A DNA stretch of 64,000 bases from Gnetum montanum (Eukaryota > Streptophyta > Gnetopsida > Gnetales > Gnetaceae): assembly GCA_015680685.1 (NCBI GenBank), contig MNCI01025042.1, positions 878,281-942,280 of the forward strand, given 5' to 3'. Made by a program: the position numbers and the translations under genes. How positions within the stretch are numbered: position 1 is the first letter of the stretch; each line of letters begins with the position of its first letter. Under the pieces are notes generated by a model that was given only the letters and a program-made list of their open reading frames with translations, was not told where the DNA came from and searched no databases. Shown here piece by piece: positions 11,201 to 21,623 of this stretch.

Positions 11201-13010
11201 GAGGGCCCTGCACACACAAAAATAACTGATACAGCCATAAATATCCATAATAACAAAACTTTAAATAACCAAAAATAACTGCAACATTGATGTCAATATT
11301 GCCATTCTAAGACAAACAACCAAACCAATGCTTAAACTTTCAACTAAAAATCATGTACAACCAAGTGTCCTGATAACAACTAGTGGTAGTTTTCATGCTA
11401 AGATATACATCAAAGTTATGAAAATTCTTATGTAGAGCATAAAAATCATGAAAACTAGCTTGTACCTACTATAATAGTTAAACACCAATTTGAATTTGAC
11501 AAAATTTTGCTAAGCATCCTAGTTAATAGCGAAATAGTCATAGTAAAAACTCTAGGAAAGCTAGTTAAAATTTTCTAAGAATTCCAAAGACTATTTGGAA
11601 CTAAAAACACATGTGAAAAATATTTTAAAAACTTAAAAAAAAACCATGAGAACACACCACCAACACCAATGCTGCCTATACAAATTTGAAGGTTTGCAAT
11701 TTTCATGGCCAAAATTGCAACTATACAGAACAGTTTACACCAAGGTGAAAATGATAGATTAGAGATAAATTTTTTTTAAGGCTAGGAATGATGTAGATAC
11801 AAAATTCAATGGGAATTGACATCTACACTAAATTTCTAAGCTTAGAAAAAATTTAAAACACCAGACAAAGATATTACAACACTCCACAAAACACTTCACA
11901 ACAACACCAAATTGTGGAAAATGGTTGTAGCAAATGAACCATAAAATGTATAAAAAAAAATTTAACTTGGCTAAAACAACTTCCAAATCCTTCCTAACAC
12001 CTCAAATCATCCCCAAGGTCATGGGACATTGGCTGGAAAATTTTTCCAAAGTTTGAATGCTACCCATCTTCATAGGGGTAAATCATAATAACCAAAAAAC
12101 AACCCTTTGATACTAGTTTACCAACTAATTCATTACAAATCAACCACATAACAAAATTCAATGATTCTACCACCATTGGAATTATTAAACAAAGAACTAA
12201 AATTATAAAGCTATAAAACGTAAAAATTCTTAGCCAGTTTTGCAAAAAATGAAGCCAAAGTGACATTAACCAAGCCATAGCAGCAAAACTCCATTTTCCA
12301 CAAGTTTAGGAAAAAATTCACTAAAAATTAATTACACATCCAAATTCAATGATTGAATAGCTATTGGAATTCTTAAAAAAAAAAGCTAAAAATCCACAAC
12401 CTTAAAAATGAGAAATTATTAATTTTGCTAACACAAAAAATTACCAAAGTACCATGTAAAAAATGGCCAAAACTAAAAACCCACTCTTCATTGCCTTACG
12501 AAAAAATTCATAGAGAATTAACCGTAAGTCAAAATTTTGTAGTTCAAAAATCCATGTGACCATTAAATATAGTTATATAACCCTATGTCCATAGAAACAA
12601 AAAAATAGAAACCATTTAAACAAGAAAAAATCCAAAATTGGTGTTGATTTTTTGCCCCAAAACCTAGAAAAAAATGTAGAAATAGTAGAAATAATTTTTT
12701 AATTCAACACACACCAATCCTACAACCTAAGAAACACTAAAAACCCATAGAAATTTCCTATATCTAATGTAGGATTTTTACAAATTAAAAAAAAAACACT
12801 TGGAGCCCTATAGCTAAAAATGCTTAGATTCAAAAGGAAAATTCCATGCAAAAAGGCCAAAATGTGTGTACCTAGGTAGCATGGTACTAGAGATTTCAAC
12901 AACTAGCCATGGTAGACTAGAAAGGCCAAGGGTAGCAATGTCAATATCCTCCAAGGTAGGATTCCTAGTTATGGAATCTCTTCTCATTGACATGACACAA
13001 TCAATCTCTT
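8252..13010 (-). pseudogene. Antisense multi-exon gene of D-family element X
   Basis: A diverged copy of the antisense gene at 55,487-60,058, read right to left. Exon 1 is probably about 13,000-12,872 (donor GTACAC). Exon 2 is 11,207-10,770: acceptor TGTGTGCAG, NIF-like fold with LVVIELVGLLC, WFRLGEQEFLAFLL, LYNANTLLIGHWAHTLFQN, donor GTAAGA. Exon 3 is 10,666-10,401 (acceptor TTCTAG, donor GTAAGAG). Exon 4 runs from 10,210 to about 9,200, with LLDLFMAHSP, SFDQEVKKF, SDLFGISHEGLNV, YPLFHSWGLPKLF and YLRRFVEFLVVR. Later exons lie to about 8,880 and at 8,540-8,252, where PKLRWDPN opens a coiled coil. The copia LTR at 8,251 cuts the end off. There are many stops and some frame loss. Exon edges match those of B, so splicing predates the split of the two families. 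Confidence 0.7.
11208..12871 (-). other. Intron 1 of the X antisense gene
   Basis: AT-rich, A-run-rich sequence between the proposed exon 1 donor and the exon 2 acceptor. I see no coding frame, no LTR ends and, unlike intron 1 of B, no motif array. Short open frames here are isolated and of low complexity. Confidence 0.4.
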
Positions 13011-13279
13011 CTCAAGGTAGGATTCCTTTAAGTTCTAAAGCCTTTTGCAGCAACTACACTAGCCTCTTAGTGTGGAAAGTAGGCAAGTACACTAGGAATG
13101 AAGGTAGTAGGTGCTAAAGTAGGTGTAGATCTTTGATCCAAGGCATTGGAGCTTGAGAGTGTAAGAAAAGAATGATTTGTGTAAAATTATTTCTTGAAAA
13201 CCAATCTCAAACTTATGCATTCCCTTGGAAAACCCTGATTTTCCAAAACACTCTTCCAAGTGCAACTGAACCCAATGCA

Positions 13280-15890
13280 CAATTGGTAAGTATGACTATG
13301 TTGGGTGAGTGGGAAACTAATGCATCAAAAAATTTCAAATTCAAGGTGGGCCCCACTAGATGCCTAGGAAGAAAGCCAATTGAATTCCTAATACACTTGG
13401 ATTTTTAGTTTCCTAGGATGACTATGCTGGGTTTCAAGGATTTAGAAGCCTTAAATTGAATTGAAAAATCTAATTACTACCTAAACCAATCTTCCAACCA
13501 CCCATCTTTGACATAAAAGCTTATGCCAAAAATGGGAAACCAAGTGTTGACATGGATGGAAACTGGGCAACAAAGTAGCCAGAAACCCATGTCACAACTT
13601 AGTATTTGTGGTAGCTTGACTACGTTAGACAACATAGTCACTATTAGGAGGATGTTTGCAAACATCAACCAAACTTCTATTTAAGAATAAAATTGTCATA
13701 CCATGCACCAAACCCTAACTATGACCTTTGGTAGCTTTGGAATTGCATGAAACTTGTTAAAAATCATTAAAACCTAATTTTCTTACATGACTATGCTAGG
13801 GGAAGCCTCTACTATTTTGGCTAGCATAGTCACTAGTAGTTGAGCAATAAATAAACATTAAATATCAAAAATAACCTTTGCATTACTAAATTTTAACTTT
13901 ACCTTCACCCTAAAACGTCTGATAGCCTTGAATTAACATACAACTAACTCAAAACAAGTCAAATCCCATCCCACACTACAAACTATGTTAGAGGTGACCC
14001 TGACTATGCTAGCCAATGTAGTCTCAATGTAGTTAGGTTAAGGTGGATTTCCAAAACCACATAAAAATCTCCAAATTACCATATTTTGGTCTTAGAATTC
14101 CTCTAGGACCTCTAGTGGCCTTGTACTAGCAAATTGTGTAGCAATTGAAGACCAAAACCGATTTTCACTTCAAGACTATGCTTAGGAGGCCTTGGACTAC
14201 ATTGGCCAATGTAGTCCATCTCTCAAAACACCAAAACAAGTGAATACATGCCAAATCAAGCTCTCAACACATTTTTTCAATCCCAAAACCCTACTAGAAA
14301 TCTTGAAGACCTCTAAACGTTATATTCTTAATCAAAAATGGTTAGAACTAATCATAAACACCACATAAACCCTATGATTATGCTAGCCAGCATACTGCAA
14401 TGGTGTTTAATCATTGTGATATCAAATTAACCATCAAAATTGATAATTTCAAGCTTAAAACACTAGTTTTGACACCAATGATCCTAGAACTTGAAACCCT
14501 AGTCGATCGATCATAGAATTACATCAAAATTTAAATTCCATATTGTGAATATGCTAGAATAAGCCTATTCTATGCTGGCCAACATAGTCCTAGTGTAGTC
14601 ATGGTTTGAGGTTGATTCAATTAGTGATTTAACACTAAAAATAATTCAAAAGTTAACTTGAAAATCCAAAACCCTGTCTAGCCTTACAAAATTGAAAATT
14701 CACCTTATTTTGGTCCTAAAAACACCAGATCCATCCCAACTATGTCAAGGCTAAGCTCAACTACATTGGCCAGTGTAGTCACAATGGGAAATGATTATCT
14801 CAAAGCCTCAAAAACCTTTATAATTATCCATCTTAAGCCAACATGCTAGCCAAGAACATTGGTAACCTCGAGTACCCAAGAGACTAGTCAATTGGCTGTA
14901 GAGATTCATCAAATGTCAAATTTGACATCTAACTATGCTGAGGAAGTCCATGACTATGCTACACAATGTAGTTCCAACATAGTCATGGATGGGAGTTGGT
15001 GAAACTAGTGCTTTGACATTCCAAAAAATCAAATATTTGACCTAAGATACCTAGAATCTTGATTGACATTGCCCAATGATAATTTCACCTTGTTTCAGCC
15101 ATGGGAAGACTTGATTTCATGTGTCTACTCTGAGGGAGACCTATGACTACATTGGCTAGTGTAGTCCTAGCATAGTCCATGTTCCAAGGTAATTTAATCA
15201 TCATAGTAGCACTTAGAATAATCAAAACTTTTTTGTTGAAAGCATAGAACCTTGAAACCCTAAAACCAATTGTAGTTTTGCCCTATTCAACCATGGAAAC
15301 CTAATATTTTGGTATACCTACATTAAGCCAACCCTCAACGACATTGGCCAACATAGTCATGAAGTTTTGCCTCCCAAGTCACCAATTCAGATCTTTCAAA
15401 GCCCTACACTACCATAGAAAGCTAGTAGAATACCAATAGCCACTTTAAAACCTCCTAAATCCATTTTCCTCATGTAACTACACTAGGGTTAGCCTTGAGT
15501 AGGCTAGCCAGCATAGTCCCAGTTTAGTCATCAATGTTGGCTCCATTTCTAACTTCTAGAGGGCAAAAACAAAGTTCAAATTCATCAGTCTTCAATCTCA
15601 ATCCATAGCACCAGTCATGCAAATCATTAGGAACCAAAAAATAGCCATGATAAACCTAGAAAATCATCTACTATCACTAACTACCCTGGGACTTAGTTTG
15701 ACTATGTTAACCAACATAGTCCTTAGTAGAGTCCAACATAGTCACATCATAAGGTATCAGTTTTACTTTAAAATAGCTTCAAAATGATCCCACCATGTGC
15801 CCAGACTCACCTAGCAACCCTATAGACCTTCACTATGGCCTGTTAAGGCCTAAAACTAAAGCTTTTTGACCTTCATAAACCCTGTTTGAC
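13280..15890 (+). repeat. Degenerate ~192-bp tandem array with a nested dyad
   Basis: About 13 units. Starts (GACTATGCT or variants) fall near 13,420, 13,617, 13,789, 13,982, 14,174, 14,376, 14,547, 14,739, 14,931, 15,124, 15,318, 15,477 and 15,680; most intervals are 191-194 bp. Each unit opens with GACTATGCT, about ten bases, a palindrome of the type CTACATTGGCCAATGTAG, then one or two AGCATAGTC. A spacer follows with recurring words such as CCTTGAAACCCTA and CACCTTATTTTGG. The 24 bp at 14,194-14,217 are a perfect palindrome. It lies just 5' of the antisense gene of X, so it may be its promoter region, and carries the same motif as the D-family U3. Confidence 0.75.
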
Positions 15891-15984
15891 ATTTAATTAG
15901 TGTTTGGTGATGGGGTTTTACCACCCTTGATCATCATTTAACATCATGTAGCCAAGACCATGACCCACTAAGGCCTAAAGCTGG

Positions 15985-16208
15985 CGAAAAATCACTCCAA
16001 AGTAGAGCTTAGAGCTTGTAAAAGGTGTGGTACCCTTCAAACCACATTTTTAGAGAAACAAAGTCTAGAGGTATGCAAGTGAAATACCCTCCAAGTGTGG
16101 ACTACCCAATTTAGGAAACCACGTTAAATTGATTATGGTTTTTGTGGTGATTAAATTTTGATTTAGGAAACTTATTAATCCCCCCCTTCTAAGTTCTACA
16201 ATCCTCAA
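15985..16208 (+). mobile_element. Copia LTR 3' fragment, + orientation
   Basis: The last ~220 bp of the copia LTR, inverted relative to the three other copies: GTGTGGTACCCTTCAAACCAC, then AACTTATTAATCCCCCC and TTCTAAGTTC, ending ATCCTCA. No PBS or gag follows. It lies between the array of X and an integrase tail, so it probably marks a deletion or recombination point that removed the pol of X. Confidence 0.6.
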
Positions 16209-16791
16209 TAAAAGTAATAACATTATCATAGCCTCAATAAGCAAAAGATCAAGAAGGGAGACCTGGTCTTAAAGGCCATCTATGATAATATCAACAAATT
16301 ATTAGCCCACTAGGAAGGGCCTTTTTTTTTATCACCAAGGCCTACAACAATGGAGCCTTCTGGATAGCAAACATGGATGGGAATGAGTTGGAAAATTGGA
16401 TCAATCATTCCTATCTAAAGCCTTATTATATTTAACACATCTTCTTTCCAGGTACCAACATCGACATCCAAAACCATAACAACCAAAAACAAGTGAGCCA
16501 ACATTCTTTTCTCTCTCTCTTTTTGCATGAAAATTAAACTAACAAAATTTGTAACACATGATTCCTTTTGGTTTTAACAAATGTAACCTTTTGTCGCTTG
16601 GTTTTTTTATTCTTTCATGTAACCATATGCATTGTATTATCACAAATGCTTTCTTCATTTTGTTTTGTTATTCTCTTAGAGTTGTTCTTGTGGGTTGAAG
16701 CCTGGAGTCATCATAAAGGTGCAACTCATTATAGCAGTAAGTCACCATGTGACCTTAATGAAAAATATTCAAATCAAGAGTAGAGAGGAAA
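16209..16791 (+). pseudogene. pol: Integrase C-terminal tail and 3' UTR of a D-family element
   Basis: Residues KEGDLVLKAI (16,250) and GAFWIANMDGNELENW (16,350-16,395) match the end of the element Y polyprotein near 31,100. That chromodomain-like tail is the usual C-terminus of Tat integrases. A UTR follows with the family block at 16,670-16,740 (TTAGAGTTGTTCTTGTGGG, GCAACTCATTATAGCAG), then a polypurine tract AGAGTAGAGAGGAAA (16,777-16,791) touching the LTR. The upstream integrase core and RT are missing. Confidence 0.65.
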
Positions 16792-18418
16792 TGTTGGTGA
16801 TGGGCTCATAGTAGTGTTTTTTATTCTTTGTCAATGTCTCTTGGGTCAATCCTTGAAACATCAACAAAGAGGGGCCAATGAAACACCACTTAGAAAATAC
16901 ATGTTGGGACTTTTAACCTTCACTAGTCAACTTGAAGAAAGATTTCATTGTAAATGAGAGATTAGTAGCCCATGAGTTTCAATCTTGCATGTTCTAACTT
17001 TTTGGGGCTTAAAAATGCCTCATATGTTACTACTACCTCACTTCCCAAGTGGAAGAAGTGCTATTGTATCTATATATGAGCTTGGGAAAGCTAAAAATGC
17101 CTTGGAAACTACCAAACATGGCATTTTTATGGGTTTTTGTAGAGGTAAAGCCTCAACTACACTAAAACCATCTACCCCTAGCATAGATGGTGTTGGATTT
17201 CAACTTTCTAGCAACAACACCCAGCATAGTCATTGAAAAACCTAGTGTAGCTGCAAGACCAACATTGGTGTTGTTGGGTTTTCCATTTCCCTAATAATGG
17301 CCAGCATAGTCATGTTAGATCTTCAGTAGCTATAATTTTTCCTAGTGTAGTCACCATGAGTTTAGCAAGTTTCAAAAATGCCTAGCATAGTCTCCAAGGC
17401 CAGGGTCTTATTGTTAGATTTTTAACAACTACAATTTTGGCTAGCATAGTCACCATGATCTTAGTAGATTTCAACAACACCTAGTGTAGTCTCTAAGGCT
17501 AGCATAGTCAAGGTAAAGACCAATGTATTCACAAAACTCCATTTACTAGTTTTAGCATGCAGATGATTTTTTTTGACCTAGATGCATCAAAACTTACCAA
17601 AAATGGTCAACTACACTAGAAATTATAGCCATCACACCTACAACTAGTGTTCATCTAAAAGAAACTATGATAGTAATTTATAGCATGAAACCAACAACCT
17701 AAAGCCTATAAAACCCAAGCTTGAACACCGTATTGAGGTTCCAATAATTTCTCAATAGTTCCCAACATTTTTTTCCAAAAAATAAATTGGTTCTAACTTT
17801 GGAGTAGTTTTGAATTTTCAATTATTTCCAACACGTTTTAGCAATAATGAATTTTTACAATTCATAGTCTATGGCAACCTTAAATCTTGAATTTCATTTG
17901 GCATTTAAGCTAAGAATTAGAGACCCTTGGTGTAATACCAATGGAAAAAGAGCTTATACCACTATTAACACCTCTTGTAGTCAAAGTTGCAGATTTGAAC
18001 AAAAACTAGTAAGAAGTTGCAAGAGATTGAAACTAGGAAGTACCTGGACTGTGGAGATCAACTGCAAAACACATCCTACCATTTCCTACAAGCTTCAAGC
18101 TTCATTAAAGCTAGATTCTTATAATTTGAGCACACCATATATACTTTTTGAACTTTACAATTTTTTTCAATAAACTTTTCAATTTAGTTGTAGTGAAGAT
18201 TTATTGATAAGTTTAATTCTGTGTTAATTAGTTTTTACTTGAATCTTCAATTCTATTCTTACTTTTGTTTTTATTTATACTTTGTGAGTCCCTGGGTGAT
18301 TGACAAGATCATCTAGGGAACCTTGAATCCTATTTTTAGAGGTTCTTAGGATTCAAGGTTTGGTTGTTGTAGCCTATGATTTTCAGTTTTTCATCGACCA
18401 AATTTTCTAGATGCTACA
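16792..18418 (+). mobile_element. LTR of D-family element (copy 2)
   Basis: 1,627 bp, starting TGTTGGTGATGGGC after a clean polypurine tract, so it was a 3' LTR. U3 has about nine AGCATAGTC or AGTGTAGTC half-sites between 17,180 and 17,520. A TATA box CCTATAAAACCC follows at 17,705-17,714. U5 has a fold-back near 18,295-18,360 (two near-complementary blocks around GATCATCTAGGGAACCTTGAATCC and its repeat AGGATTCAAGG). The end is placed at ATGCTACA by alignment with copies 1 and 3, within a few bases. Confidence 0.7.
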
Positions 18419-18760
18419 AGAGCCACATTGGCCAATGTAGTCCCAACATGGATGATAGTTCTAGGTAGCATTTATGGCTTCTAGAAGATCAAATCAACAC
18501 TAGAATTGACATATCTCTATCCCCAATCCATTGCATTGCCAAAATAGATCATCAAGACTCTAAAAATGACCATAATGAGCCTAAGAACTTAAATTTTAAC
18601 CTATTAATACTAGGGAATATTCCACCCATTCTGGCTAGTGTGGGTCCTTAAGCAGCCTCAAAATGACCACTCTAGATGCCTAGAATCTCCTATCAACCTA
18701 GTGGCCTCCCACTATGGCCCACTAAGGCCTAACACTAGCAAATTCTAGTCCTAATTAATC
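18419..18760 (+). repeat. Fragment of the D-family 192-bp array
   Basis: Homologous to 15,530-15,880: both carry CATTGGCCAATGTAGTCC-like dyads, GCTAGTGTGGGTCC or equivalent, and end with CACTATGGCC...TTAAGGCCTAA. It is the array end of element Y, whose 5' part, including gag, is missing. Confidence 0.6.
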
Positions 18761-19335
18761 CATATTTATCATGTTTTACCTCATGTAACCTACCTTGATT
18801 TTTTTGTCCTTATTTCATTATGTTTTGACTTAGTTTGACCTTGTTATGCATGATTAACCCTCATTGCCTTATCATTTGATGTCAATTTTCTTCATTTTTT
18901 CATTTCCTTATCATTTGGGTCTCATTTCATCAAAGGTTACTATCATTTGACCTTGGTTAACTTGGTGTGACACTAGTTAACAGCATTGGACATCACTGTG
19001 ATCTTATTTAACTCTCTAAAAAATCATTTGGTGGGATTTGACCATCATTTGGGATCCATTTAACCTCATTTGTCATCATTTGGCTTGAGTTCATGTTAGT
19101 TATCCTTTGTTTTATCCCATCTACCTTATCTTATCCCCTATGACCCTTGTTGATCATGTTCTAGCCTTGTTCCACATCATTTGATGGTGCTTGACCATCC
19201 TTCGACCAACATTTGGCCTTTGTTTGACCTTATTTAGCCTTTATTTTACCTTATTTGTCTTCACCTACCTATTATAGCCTTTCTTGATCTTGTTTGATCC
19301 TGATCATTGATATAACATGTTTTTGCTTATTCATG
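18761..19335 (+). repeat. Degenerate TTTGACCTTATTT-rich stretch
   Basis: About 570 bp in which CATTTGAC/TTTGACCTTATTT-like words recur roughly every 20-30 bp (TTTGACTTAGTTTGACC, CATTTGGGTCTCATTTC, TTGACCATCATTTGGG). There is no coding frame and no palindrome. It lies between the array and the RT of element Y and may be an older, shorter-period satellite within the element. Confidence 0.5.
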
Positions 19336-20161
19336 CATTTGCACTAGAGAATTTTATGTTATTTTGTCATTATTTGATCATTTTATCACACGTGATACTC
19401 AAAATGGTTATGATTAATATGCAAGATTGAAGTATGGATACCTAGTAGAAAATTAGTTTTCCTTTGAGACTAAGAAAACATCATGGTAATGTTGAATGGT
19501 TAATCGACCTCAATTACTTAGATATTAGGTCTAAGAGCCTTGTCAACTACATAGCCTTGATAGAAAAACTTCTTGAGTGGCTAGAAAACCTAGTTAAAAC
19601 CCTTAACCTTTAGGTGAGTAACATTAGTTGAGGTTCTTGTCATGACACACAATGGTGAGGAGAAAACACTAAAACTAAGTTCCTCACTAGAACATCAATA
19701 GGCTCAAGACATCACCAAGGTCCTTCAAGACAACATTAACACTTTTGCTTGGTCATATGAAGATATTCTAAGTCTTTATCCATGCCTAGTGCAGCATAAC
19801 ATCATACTCAATCCTAGTATCGATCCAGTTAAGTAAAAGGTTTGTAAGATTAGAGCAAATTTAGCCTTGGTAATTTAGAATGAGATCACAAAACTATATC
19901 AAGCTGGTGTCATTTGAGCTATTGATTATGCAGAATGGGTGTCCAACATAGTGGTAGTCCCTAAGAAAAATGGAAGTATATGTATATGTATTACTTTCTG
20001 AGACCTGAATAAGGAAACCATAAAAGATGATTTCCTTTTGCATGGGATTGACCAACTTCTTGATACTACAATCAACATGCCTTGTTATCCTTCATGAATT
20101 GGTTTTTGGAATACAACAAAGTTGCATAGTGAACACCATGCAATCAATGCAGGATAAAAAT

Positions 20162-20278
20162 GCTTCTTGGCATTAAGTTGTTCACTCATAGTGAACTCCT
20201 TTCTATAATCATGGTGTTAACTGTGGGTTTTTGGCATAAAGGAGTTCACTATGAGTGAACAACTTAATACCAAGAAGC
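20162..20278. repeat. 41-bp inverted repeat at the RT deletion point
   Basis: Left arm 20,162-20,202 is the reverse complement of right arm 20,238-20,278 (40 of 41 bases), with a 35-bp loop. The right arm is genuine pol sequence (VHYEW..., one stop, then YQEAFE), matching B at 61,885-61,925. The left arm is therefore an inverted copy added at the deletion. Confidence 0.85.
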
Positions 20279-20633
20279 CTTTGAAAACCTTAAGAAAGAG
20301 TTGGCACAACTACACAAAATTTATCTGCCACAAAAGGATAAGCCTTTTTACATCTAAATTACTATCTTTGACACATCCATTGCCTCTCTACTCTATCAGA
20401 AGTTGGATGATGGAGTAGAACTACCTCTATACTATCTAAGCCATGCATTGATTGCCTATGAGGCCCAATACACTAAAGTGAAGAAGTATTTCCTAGTCAT
20501 AGTCTTCTCATTGAAGAAGTGGAGATACTAGCTATTTAGGAACCAAGTTAACTTCATTTGCAAGGATAACATGCTTAGAACCATAATGACCAATATCTAC
20601 AAGAGTAGTCATATAGCCCTTTGGAAAGCCATA

Positions 20634-20638
20634 ACAAT
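20634..20638 (+). other. Target-site duplication of element C, left
   Basis: ACAAT directly before the element, repeated directly after it at 29,365-29,369. Removing one copy and the element restores the pol reading KAIT-IEFDLYY. Confidence 0.92.
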
Positions 20639-21493
20639 CGATGAATCATGATTTTCTAGGCTCCAATATTGGATCTACGATATCAGGTATGCGATATCGC
20701 AGCTTGGGTAACGATATCAGATATACAATATTGTGATTCCTGTGTAAGCCTATAAATACACATTTGGATGCACAGGAAGGAAAAGTAAGATAGTGCTAGG
20801 GTAGATTCTTTTTGTTAGTTTCAATTCATCTCAATTCTTTCCCTAGTGCATGCCCGTAGTATGATGATTGTAATTGTATATAACCTTTATTCGAGTGTGA
20901 TATACTTCGACACACACATGATCGGTAATAAAGATCGATATTACTCCATCATTGTAGCATTCACTTAGTTTTAATTATTTAATAGTTAGTGTTATTTATT
21001 GCTTTCTTAGTTAACATTTCTTTACCATAATTTACTATTCCTATTATTAAATGTGGAATGAGTACGACTTAATCACGAAAATTTAAGTGTAACTACTTGG
21101 TAACCTAGTAGCGTATCTAGGAGTGCTCAAGTAACATGTTCTTGGTAATCCTAGAAGTAATACACGAGGTCCAAGATGTGAACAGATGATTAAGGATGGA
21201 TGATCATCACACTTAGGCTATCTTAGACTTCATTTCCTACTACTTATTAGTTTAATCAAGCTTATCTTCCCTTATCCCTAGGAGTAGCACTAGTTTGGAC
21301 CACATCATTTGCCTCACTTTGGACTAAACCATACATGACCAAGAAAATACTAGTCCAAGTGGAAAGACAACAAACTGCGATCAACATGTAACTATTTAGA
21401 TACCAAAACTACTCTATCTACTGAGTTCAACTAGATCATGCGTGAATGCTCATATTCGTCTGGTTGAGTGTAGGGGTACCTACCCACTCATCA
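20639..21493 (+). mobile_element. 5' LTR of element C
   Basis: 855 bp. U3 has four GATATC or decayed GATAT/ATATTG words within 60 bp (20,676-20,735), directly followed by a TATA box CTATAAATAC at 20,750-20,759. It ends GGGGTACCTACCCACTCATCA, one base before the PBS. Confidence 0.9.
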
Positions 21494-21494
21494 T

Positions 21495-21513
21495 TGGAAC
21501 CATTGCCGAGGAT
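21495..21513 (+). other. Primer-binding site of element C
   Basis: TGGAACCATTGCCGAGGAT begins two bases after the LTR. It resembles the tRNA-Asp-type site of Athila elements (TGGCGCCGTTGCCGGGGA) with a few transitions. Confidence 0.75.
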
Positions 21514-21623
21514 GGTGCTAGTTATTTAGATTAGTTACATTACCTAAGATTGTTGTGAAAAAGCCTTGATGATACATCTTTCAAAATGAGTAATTTCAAA
21601 TAATTCACACACAATTCACAACA

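Larger units (their letters stand above)
19480..20638 (+). pseudogene. pol: Element Y pol, first part (RT and RNase H), split by element C
   Basis: Aligns with the pol of B at 60,860-62,290: EEKTLKLSS, AQDITKVLQ, NTFAWSYEDI, LVQHNIILNPS, then a fingers region near 19,860-20,060, then a jump to QEAFENLKKELAQLHKIYLPQKDKPF and the first RNase H (LYYLSHALIAYEAQYTKVKKYFL). It ends in KAIT at 20,638, where element C is inserted; the sentence resumes at 29,370 with IEFDLYYI. About 450 bp covering the RT palm, including the YVDD box, is deleted and replaced by a fold-back (20,162-20,278). Several in-frame stops are present, so it is not functional. Confidence 0.8.

Noticed and set aside
13280-15890. 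CRISPR-like array.
   Set aside because: Units are about 192 bp and diverged throughout, the genome is a plant, and no cas gene or uniform short repeat is present.
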